Shown: positions 56,093-64,000 of the stretch, one piece after another
Layout: the number at the start of each line of letters is the position of its first letter
How positions within the stretch are numbered: the stretch's first letter is position 1
NCBI GenBank assembly: GCA_002049455.2
Contig: KV918785.1
Span: forward strand, 186,001-250,000
Length of the DNA stretch: 64,000 nucleotides
From: Porphyra umbilicalis
Lineage: Eukaryota > Rhodophyta > Bangiophyceae > Bangiales > Bangiaceae
Direction of reading: 5' to 3'
The notes under the pieces: generated by a model
Database searches by the model: none
The model's input: only the letters and a program-made list of their open reading frames with translations
What the model was told of the DNA's origin: nothing
Program-made: the position numbers and the translations under genes

Positions 56093-57353
56093 AGCTCACG
56101 GCCCGCCCTAGCGGTCGGGGTGTCTCCCCCCCGGGGCGGCGGCGGCAGCGACGGCGTCACTGATTGCTCCCCCGGCCCGTCGCGGCGGTCGAGCGCCGCC
56201 GCCGCCGACGGGCCGGCGGCAGGCGGCGGCGGCCGTGACCGCGGCGGAGGCGGCGGCGGCGGCGGCGGCGGCATGACCGTTAGCGACACGATTGGCGTGC
56301 GCAACGACAAGGTCGGCCTCCTCATTGGCCGCGCGGGCGTGCACGTGCAAAACATCCAAGAGCAGTCGGGCGCGTCGGTGCAGGTGCACAAGGACGTCAA
56401 CGCGGCGGCGGTCGCGGGCGGCGGCGGCGGCGGCTTTGGCTCGATCGGCGGCCGTGGCGGCGCCGCCGCCGCTGCCCCGTCGGCGGCCAATGGCGGGTCG
56501 ACCGCGGCGGGTGGCGGCGGCGGCGGGCGGGGCCCCCCCCCCACGGCGCTGCCGCCAATGGCCCCCCCCGCCCTCCGCGCGGTGACCATCACGGGCACGG
56601 AGCGGGCGGTGGAGGACGCCAAGCGCCTCATCTCGGAGCGCGTGGGGGGCATCCACCCCCCCCCCCGGGCACCGCCATTGGCGTCGCGACGCACCACCTG
56701 CAGGGGCACCACCACCGGCACCGGTTTGGGTTCCACCCCCTCGGCGGGGGGGGGCACCACGGGTTTCACCCGTATGGGGGGCCCGCGGGCGCGGCCGTCG
56801 GCGGCGGCGGCGGCGGCTACCGCCCGCCGCCGCTGCCGCCGGGCGCGCCGCCGGCGGGGGGCCTCGGCGGCTTGGCGTTTGCACGCCACGTCGGCGTCGT
56901 GCCCGCCGCCGGCCCGAGCGGGCCCGGCGGTGGGGGCGGCTCCCCGCCGCGGGGGGTGCCCCGGGGGGTGGGGGGGGGGGGATGGCCGGTCCGGGGCTCA
57001 CCTCCCCGCCGCCCGTGTCGCCAATGGCGGGCCCGCCGGGGGTGACGGGCGGACACCTGCCGCCGTCGCCGCTGTCGGGTGCCCAGCCGCCCGGCTACCC
57101 GTACGTGTACCCGTCTGGGCCGCACTCGCCGTACAACGTGGTGTATCCGCAGCCGGGGATGCTGTCGGGGCACATGTACGTGGCGCCCACGTACGACGCC
57201 AGTGGGCTCCCGACCTCCCCCGGGGGGGTCAATGCCGCCGCCGCCGCCGCCGCCCCCGTCAATGGTGTCAATGGCATCGACCTCCGGTACTACTACATGA
57301 TGGTTGCGTTTCAGCAGCAGCAGCAGCAGCACTACTATGCGGCACAGCAGCAT

Positions 57354-57385
<32 letters not shown>

Positions 57386-57623
57386 GCCGCAGCAGCAGCA
57401 GCAGCCGCAACAGCCGCAGCCGCAGCAACCGCAGCAGCCGCTGCATGCGGGGTCGGGGGCGCCGCCGCTGCAACCACCCCCACACCACGCCGCGGGTGGT
57501 CTGCCGCCGCCCCCAGGGGTCTACGGGTACGGAACGGCGCCACCGCCCCCGGCCGCGGTCGGCATGGCGCAAGCGCCGCTCGACGGTGGACAGAGGGCGG
57601 GGGAGGACGAGCCGCAAGCGTAG
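54612..57623 (+). CDS. Three-KH-domain RNA-binding protein with Gln-rich C-terminus
   Basis: The start is ATG 54612, followed by a poly-Gly/Ser tract. KH1 is at about 55400-55610 (AEVWVPLPSVGSVIGANG, GxxG loop = GANG). A degenerate KH2 begins near 55720 (SISQHLLLPAEAVAAADLV, later VRVQISGRPSAVRNAASIL). KH3 spans about 56270-56640 (DTIGVRNDKVGLLIGRAG, then LRAVTITGTERAVEDAKRLI) and contains a Gly/Ala insertion. The tail is Tyr/Pro-rich, then Gln-rich from CAG runs at 57313-57440. The frame changes at the G-run near 55694, the C11 run 56656-56666 and the G-run 56970-56981, each consistent with one missing base. The architecture recalls FUBP/KSRP or PCBP-type regulators of mRNA. Function beyond RNA or single-stranded DNA binding is not known. 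Confidence 0.85.
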
Positions 57624-58092
57624 CGCAATGGGGGCGGGGGCGCGGCGTGGGCGAATCGCGCGGCCGGGTGCGTCTGCGCCTCGCCGCGTCGAGCCGCCCC
57701 GGGGGTGGGGCGGGGCGGGCGGGTGGGGAACGCAAAACAACGTCGGTACGCGGCGCGGTGCGTCGTGGATCAAGGCGAGGGCGGCCGCGCGCGGGCGGGG
57801 TCGGCAACAAGACAAGGAACAGGCGGGCGGGCGGGTCGGGGCGGGCAAATACAAGGGAACAGACGGGCGGGCGGGCGGGCGGGGCGGGGCGGGGCGGGGC
57901 GGGGCGGGGCGGGGCGGGGCGGGGCGGCGGTGTTGGGGGGGCGCGTCACGCGGGGCGTGGGCGTGGGGGGAGGGTGGTGGGAGGGAGTGCCACACAGGGG
58001 AGCACCGTGCCGTGTCGGCGGTGGTGCCACCGACGCGCGGGCGGCGCCGCGGCCGGGGCGCGTGCGGTCCGTGACCGGCGGCGACGGCGGGG
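57624..58092. other. 3' flank of the KH gene
   Basis: It contains a GGGGC simple repeat at about 57880-57925 and no gene features. It probably includes the KH gene 3' untranslated region. Confidence 0.5.
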
Positions 58093-58852
58093 GGGTGGAG
58101 GGTGATGCCCCGCCGTCGGAGCGGGGGTGGGGGGGCTGGTGAGCCGTGGGGGAGCGGCACCGAGCCGCGCGTGTGCCCCCGTCGGACGACGCCGCCGCTG
58201 CTGCGGCCGCCGCCGCCGCCGCCGCGTCGGTGGCCGCAGCGGCGGCGGTGCCTGCCCCGCCCACGACGCCCAGGCGCAGTAAACAGCGGTCACAAGAGTC
58301 CCAACGGCGTCAATCTGCCCCGCACACGCGCCGGCGAGGGGTGCGGCGCGCTAGCAGACGCAGCCCGCCGCCGCGCGTCCACCTCGGCCCACCGCGGCGT
58401 GCGAATTCCCAGTCACACTCGTGGCGCGCCCAAATACGAGGCGGCGCTACACGGCGGCAGCGGGAAGCGCACGGCTGGGGGGGTGGAGCGTGATGCCCCG
58501 CCGTCGGAGCGGGGGTGGTGAGCCGTGGGGGAGCGGCACCGAGCCGCGCGTGTGCCCCCGTCGGGCGACGCCGCCGCTGCTGCGGCCGCCGCCGCCCCCG
58601 CCGCCGCGGCAGCGTCGGTGCCTGCCCCGCTCACGACGCCCAGGCGCAGTAAACAGCGGTCACAAGAGCCCCAACGGCGTCAATCTGCCCCGCACACGCG
58701 CCGGCGAGGGGTGCGGCGCGCTAGCAGACGCCGCCCGCCGCCGCGCCTCCACCCCGGCCCACCGCGGCGTGCGAATTCCCAGCCTCACTCGTGGCGCGCC
58801 CAAATACGGGGCGGCGCTGCTACCCGGCGGCAGCGGGAAGCGCACGGCCGCC
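58093..58852. repeat. 388-bp tandem duplication, two copies
   Basis: Copy 1 starts near 58093 and copy 2 near 58481 (TGATGCCCCGCCGTC at 58103 and 58491). The copies differ by small indels in GCC/GGT tracts and scattered substitutions. Each encodes a poly-Ala stretch in one plus frame and ends with CAGCGGGAAGCGCACGGC. Whether it is coding is unclear. Confidence 0.85.
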
Positions 58853-59344
58853 TTTTGGTCGTAGCGGGCGAGGCGGCGGGAGCCAGACGCAACAACCGTT
58901 GGCGGCGTCGCCGCGGCCGCGTGCGCCGCGTCGCCCAATCACGCGGGGCGGCCCGACGGCCGCGCGCGCGCGCGCCCGACCGTGCAGCTGCCGCTGCCTG
59001 TGGGCCGGGCCGCCGCGCCCCGCCGGCAGCACGTAGCGAGGTGGGAGGAGCCACGCACGCACCCGCGTCGCCCGAAACCGCACGGCCGCCGCCCGCCCGC
59101 CGAGGCGCTGCCCGAGGGGCCGGCGCAGGTCGGCCACGAGGTCACGGCTCGTGGACGGTGGCTGCCGCCGCACCAGCGGTGCGTGGCGGACGCCGCGTGG
59201 ACGCGCCGTCGTTTGGGTGACAAGGTCGGTGCGGGCGGCCACTTGTTGCGTCACTGGGGGTCCCGTCGGCGAGCGGGCCAAGCCCCACGCGCACCTCGGT
59301 GGGATGCGTCGGCCCATGGGACGGCTCTCCCGTCATCATGGTTT
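58853..59344. other. GC-rich stretch, no gene seen
   Basis: It follows the 388-bp duplication and has only overlapping low-information frames on both strands. Confidence 0.4.
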
Positions 59345-60280
59345 TCATCGCCGTCGCCATCGTTGCCGTCCGTCGTCGCCGCCGTCGCCGTCGTCACCGT
59401 CGTCACCGTCGTCGCCGTCGTCGATGCTCGTGGCGGCGGCAACCGCCATGACCAGCGCGCCGAGCTGTTGCAGCTTCCAGGGTGTACCCGCATCAAGGAG
59501 CACATTGGCACTTTGCAGCAGCAGCACGCACAGGCCGTGGATGTTCGCCGCGGCGCCAACGCGCGCGCCGCTATTCCCGTCGAGCAGGTCATTGGAAAGG
59601 ACAAGGAGGAGCGCCACCACCGTGGCGGTCGCCTGTGGCGACGCGGCCGCCGGGCAGACCGCCCCCGCCGCCACCCCCCGTCGCGCGCCGGCAAGTGCCA
59701 CAACAGCAAACCCCACAGCTGCGGGCGATCCCCCCTCCTCTGTCGACGCCCGTCTCGACCCACGGGCCAACCACATGCACCTCGGCGCGCGCGGCGCCGT
59801 CTGGCCCCGTCCCGACATCCCCTTGCCGACCACCGACGGCGGCCACCACCGCGTCAATGGCCGACACCTGGACGCCACCCGTGCCCGAGCTCGGCGGGTG
59901 CGGCGGCGCGGCGGCCGAGCGGCCACTCCATGACGGGCGCTCCGCGTGCGTGGCCGCCACCGTCTTGACGGGGGAGCGTTGGGCGGCCGGGCGCCGCGAC
60001 GACGACGGGGGCCATCATGCCCAGCGTCGGGCGGGCGGGGGGCTCCCCAACGCTGCGGGGCGGCGCGCGGAGCGCCCCGGCCATCGAGGGCCGACGCAGC
60101 CGTGGGGCAAGACGCCGAGACGCGCCGCGGCGGCGGCCGCCGCTGGAATGCGGGCGGGACGGGCCGTCGGCACGCGCCCGCGGGTGTCGACCTTGGGACG
60201 AGTGGCCGGCGGCAGGACGGGGCGGCGACACCTCGGCGCGCCGGTCGAGCGCCGGACCGGCCGGGTTGGTGGCGGCACAA
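59345..60280 (-). CDS. Possible host protein, unknown; only the 3' part looks coding
   Basis: The minus frame is open for 311 aa, but only the last third, about 59345-59720, looks like a folded protein. It reads TVVALLLVLSNDLLDGNSGA, NIHGLCVLLLQSANVLLDAG and LQQLGALVMAVAAATSI, ending in an Asp/Gly tail. The alternation of hydrophobic and polar residues suggests helical repeats or membrane-associated helices. Upstream protein-like sequence appears to switch frame (VSAIDAVVAAVGG near 59850). It is vaguely similar in style to the GC-rich cargo at 19.2-20.4 kb. No family recognised. Confidence 0.2.
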   Translation of the reverse strand: MCRHQPGRSGARPARRGVAAPSCRRPLVPRSTPAGACRRPVPPAFQRRPPPRRVSASCPTAASALDGRGAPRAAPQRWGAPRPPDAGHDGPRRRRGARPPNAPPSRRWRPRTRSARHGVAARPPRRRTRRARARVASRCRPLTRWWPPSVVGKGMSGRGQTAPRAPRCMWLARGSRRASTEEGGSPAAVGFAVVALAGARRGVAAGAVCPAAASPQATATVVALLLVLSNDLLDGNSGARVGAAANIHGLCVLLLQSANVLLDAGTPWKLQQLGALVMAVAAATSIDDGDDGDDGDDGDGGDDGRQRWRRR

Positions 60281-62300
60281 CCGCCCCCGCTTGGTGATAC
60301 ACCCCCACCGGTCTGGCCTCGGCCGCTGCCGGGGGTCGCGCGCGCCTCGTCCCCCCCCGCCCCCCCCCCCCCCCCAGCCGCCATCCCCACCTCACGTCTG
60401 CTCCCGCGCTCGGCGGTCGCCCCCTCCGCGGCCGCCGCCCTCTGCCCACCGGCGGTTTGCGCCGACCGCAGGGGCGGCGGTGACCTCCCCCTCCCTGCCG
60501 CCGTGTTTGCAGCCGCACCCGCCGCCGCGCCCGCCGCCGCCGCTGCCGCCACCGTCGTGGGGTGGGTGACCGCCCGCACCGGGGGACGGCGCGGGCGCGG
60601 GGGGGGGGCACACGCGTCATCCGCAGCAGCGGCAGAGGCGGTGGCGGGCGCGCGCGTGACACCGCCGCCCCCACCGCCGCGAGGCGAGGACGGGGCGGGG
60701 TGGCACCGCCACCGGTGGCGAGGGGGAGGGGAGGGGACGCTCGTCAGCAATGGAAAACGGGCGGCCGGGGTCAACGTGTGGCCGGCGGCGCGGGTGGCAA
60801 CGCCACCACCCCAGCGCCGCCGCCGCCGCCGCGGGAGGCGGCGGGCGACGCTCCTCCCTTGGCCGCGACCACACGCGGGGCGGCGCGGCCGCCCCGACGG
60901 CGGCCGCCCCGCGGCAGACGACGGCCAAGGGCGCGGGGCAGAGCCGACCCGACCGGCGGGGGCGGGCCGCCGTCGGCGGCAGCGCGGCGGCGGCGCCCCC
61001 GTCCGCCGCCAGCCAGCCGACGCAGGGGGCACCTGCGCGCCACGCCGCGCCCGCCGCCGCGCGCCGCGCGCCGGGGGGGGTGACGCCCGCGGCACCTGGG
61101 GCGGGGCGCGCAGGGCGCGCTGCGGCTCGTCGGGGGGGAGCACGGGGAGGGGAGGCGGGGGGGAGGCAGTCGCCCCCTCCCCCACCCCGCCGCGGCGCGG
61201 CCACGCAGGGCGCGCCGCCGCGCGGCGGGCGGCCGCCGCGCGGCGGGCGGCAGCCGCGCACGCACGCCGCGCGTCGGCGGCGGCGCCCCCCCGCCCGCCC
61301 GCCGTGCGTGGCGGGAGGCGCCCGCCGCCGCGTCGCCGCCGGCCGCGGGGCGACCCGCGCCTGGGGCGCGCCGCGCGCGCGCGGCCGCGGCGCGCGCACC
61401 CCCGCGCGGGCGGGGGCGCGCCGCGCAGACGCCCGCGCGGGGTGGCGGGAGCGGCGGGGGGGGGGGGGGGGGGGGGAATGACCGCCGCTTGGGACTGGGT
61501 GTGTGCGTACTGTACACGAGGCCCGGTGCGGAGACGCGGCGGCGGGAGCCCCACGCGGCGGCGGGGGGCGGCGCGTGGCCGCGCCGTGGGGGACCCCCGC
61601 CGCCCCCCGGCAGGGGAAGCGCCGTGGGGATTTTGTGTGGGTGGGCCGCGCCGGGCCGGGCGCGAGGTCGCCACGTGGCGATCTGCCCCGCGGCGCCCCC
61701 ACGGTTTGGCGACGGGGTGGCTACGAAGCGGGGTAGCCCCCTCCTCGCTGGGTGTTGACAGTCCAGAGGCAACCAGCAAACGGGTCGGACGTGTATTTGT
61801 GTGGAGCGATTCTCGACTCTCCGTGGCCGGTGGAATGACTGTGCCTGCCCAGTCTCGTGCTCGTGTCCCCATCCCCCGCGGTGCACCGCCGGCAGCGTCA
61901 GCAGCAGCACGTCCACCGCGGCAGCCACCTCGCCGTCCCCCCACCCTCCCGGGCAGCGACAATCAGGCGGCCAAAGCCCTGCAGTGGCGTGCCGTGTGGC
62001 TTTGCGCGGCGCACAACCGCCACGAGCACGTCCCCCGCTGCCGCGGCTGCCGTCGCTGACGCCACCACCGCCGTCCCACCCCCCCCCCCCAGTTGTACTC
62101 AGCAACCGTCGTGCCGCCATCAGTGCTGCCGCCGGCTCCATGTCCGCGGGGCCAGCCCAAAATGACCGCTGCTATCGGGTTGGGGATTCCCCCCCCCCCA
62201 GCCCCAGCCGAGCGGCAGCGGCAGCGCTGCGGTGGTGGCCACGGCGGCAAGTGCGGACGGTGCCAGCCACCCACGTTTGTTACGAAGTGTACGTAATTGA
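60281..62300. other. Extremely GC-rich stretch, no reliable gene
   Basis: Open frames of 450-700 aa exist on both strands at once, dominated by Arg, Ala, Pro and Gly without motifs, as expected when stop codons are rare. Direct GCGGCGGGCGGC-type repeats occur at 61215-61255 and a G-run of about 20 at 61456-61475. Any real gene here cannot be told from noise by eye. Confidence 0.5.
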
Positions 62301-64000
62301 ACTGGTTCACCATTGTTCTTTTTCCCGCGCCGTTATGCTTCCCTACCAGGAAGGAGCTCCAGGCGCTTGCAGGCGGCCCAGAGTTGCCGCTACTGTACTC
62401 CAACCTGGGCGCCCAAACAGAGCACCATGCTGACGGATTTGTCGGGTGAGGTGCGACTGCCGTCCCGACGGGCGGCAGTGGCCGATGACCGCCGCCACAG
62501 AGGTGGCGCCCCCATCTGCTGCCCGTCCGTCGCGGAACGGACGTGGTGCACGCCCCGGGATGAGCGGGTCCGCACGGGGTGTGCGTTCTGTACGTGCTGC
62601 GGGAGTGCGGGCGGGCTAGAGACGGAATGCCGTGAGGGCGGCATACATAATGTCGAGCCCCGGGGGCTAGACCCGGGCGTAGGGAAGAGGCAGAGCGTTT
62701 ACCTTCTCATCTGCGACTAGCTACCACAGGCGAGCACGAGCACACGCAAGCGCAGTCGAGCCGGGGGCGCGCTTCATTGACCAAGCTCTCACAGAAGACT
62801 GCCGCCACTGTTGTCGGACAAGGACAGGGGAGGGGGAGCAAGTACACCGTGCTCCCCCTAGTCTGGTGTCAGCCAGCGGTACGAGCGACCGAGACCAGGA
62901 TGCGAGGAGAGGACCCGAGCAGCATGAGTGGTGACACGGAGGGATAGGTGTGCGTGGCGGGCCGAGGGACGCGGGTAGCCTCACCTGCCGGTGAGGGAGC
63001 AGGCGAGGCTGTCGGTCGGTCGGCGCAGCGGCGTGCGCCTGGATGAGAGGAAAGTGCAGGACGGGGCACGAGTCCAGGACGGGCGAGTGAGAGAAGCGGG
63101 GCGAGGGGTCCGACTGAGGGCTGCGGGAACCGCCTTGAGAGGATATAGCTGACTGCAGCGGGGACTAGCCCCGGAGCAGTGGAGAAGACGAGGCATTTCT
63201 TTATCATCCATCTAGCCCGGGTTGAAGCGCAAGCACGCGGACGGCGTGCTTGTGTGCGGACATACGACACGCGGACGGCGCGTTCGTGTGGGGTGCCTCA
63301 CAACAGCCACGGCCGCCGCATACCACATCCGCCGCAACCGCGATGGCCGCGGCGTTGCCAACAGCTCCCGTCGCTGGCATACCCACCGATGCCGGCGGTT
63401 TGTCTCGAGCAGCCTGTTGACTGTCCCTGGTTCCACCGATGGCTTCAGCGGTGATATGCCCGCCGGACGTCGGCCCGGCGGCTGGGCCCAACGCACCGCC
63501 AAAGGGCCGACCCGGCCGTCACTGCCTACACTTGTGCCGCCCGACGAGCGCCGTGTATCTCCCCGCCTCTAGTTGCGCGGGCGGCTCCGTGCTCTCACCG
63601 GCCGCAGCCGCAGCGGTGACGCCGGCAGCTCCAGAGCGGCACGTCTGTCGGTCAGCCGCCACTCTTGGAGCGACGGGGTATGGAGCGGGGGGGGAGGAGT
63701 TTTTGCCTGTTGCTGCCGGCGAAGCGAGCGGCTGGCACCGTCGTTACCATCGCCGACGTGCTAGCTGGTGCCACAGGGCGCGGCAGCAGTATGGAGTCCT
63801 TGTTTCGCCCCTCTGAGGTCGTGGCAGCTCGTGCGACAAAGACGAGGTCAAGCTGAAAATCGACTTAGTGCAGAAGCGTGGAGATGAGATGGACCGTACT
63901 GGGACTTGGCTGCTGAAATGTGGATTTAACGATGAATGAGTAGCCTGAACAGGCCCCCGTTCAGTGTCACCACGTGGATGATCCCTGGCCGCAATAATCA
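62301..64000. other. Lower-GC right flank, no recognised gene
   Basis: GC falls after 62280, as at other host/transposon borders in the window. A plus-strand region at 63340-63856 has protein-like pieces in different frames (MAAALPTAPVAGIPTDAGG near 63342; GTVVTIADVLAGATGRGSSM near 63740) that might be one small disrupted ORF. No domain is visible. Confidence 0.35.

Noticed and set aside
54386-58105. 1239-aa plus-strand ORF
   Set aside because: It mixes an out-of-frame reading of KH1 with the true frame of KH2 and KH3; its first and last thirds are Arg/Gly noise. The KH locus is better read across frame changes.
59854-62141. Overlapping 702-, 680- and 456-aa ORFs on both strands
   Set aside because: At this GC content stops are rare on all frames. 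The translations are Arg/Ala/Pro/Gly without motifs and overlap one another antisense.
1-64000. tRNA, rRNA and organellar genes
   Set aside because: No T-loop-like GGTTCRAATCC context with a plausible acceptor stem and no rRNA-like conserved blocks were noticed; a covariance-model scan would be decisive.

Overview
The window reads as nuclear DNA of a GC-rich eukaryote. The recognisable host genes (MATE transporter, NIFK/Nop15-type RRM protein, three-RRM Mei2-like protein, ankyrin-repeat protein, class I/II aminotransferase, multi-KH protein) are eukaryotic, very GC-rich, apparently intronless and rich in Ala/Gly/Pro low-complexity tracts. They sit as islands in lower-GC transposon DNA. This fits a bangiophyte red alga (Porphyra/Pyropia type), but that is an inference from style and not a sequence match. 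I saw no rRNA, tRNA, CRISPR or bacterial signal.

Layout. 1-0.9 kb: fragment of a hAT-like transposase on the minus strand, cut by the window edge. 1.85-7.33 kb: a PIF/Harbinger element with a DDE transposase (+, one clear intron) facing a Myb-like partner ORF (-). 7.69-10.47 kb: a coding-poor element with terminal inverted repeats (TIRs) and GGGCGC-rich ends. 10.7-17.1 kb: a host island with MATE (+), NIFK/Nop15 (+) and Mei2-like (-). 17-21.7 kb: a hairpin element, a non-autonomous hAT element carrying GC-rich host-like DNA and nested in an older element, and a perfectly bounded 897-bp element with a 10-bp target duplication. 22.0-24.6 kb: a broken Tnp2/CACTA-class transposase (-). 24.6-30.7 kb: a Pro/Gly/Arg-rich ORF followed by repeats and GC-rich sequence without recognisable genes.

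30.7-46.35 kb looks like one very large (about 15.6 kb) Tnp2/CACTA-class element. Diverged inverted repeats bound it, and GGAC/GTCC-rich arrays lie inside each end. It contains a minus-strand ORF of unknown function, a tandem 163-bp array just upstream of a plus-strand coding stretch with a weak Ulp1-like segment, a repeat-protein/JmjN/JmjC/C5HC2 gene resembling KDM5-type histone demethylases, and a convergent Tnp2 transposase. A transposon carrying a chromatin demethylase-like gene is the most interesting system here.

46.4-64 kb: a second host island with an ankyrin protein (+), an aminotransferase (-) and a KH protein (+), then GC-rich DNA with tandem duplications and no confidently recognised gene.

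Reading frames break repeatedly. In the host genes the breaks sit in G or C homopolymers and mostly look like one lost base per run, so assembly undercalling is likely. In the transposon genes many breaks fall outside homopolymers, which suggests real decay. Coding spans that cross breaks are therefore reported as one locus with the breaks described.
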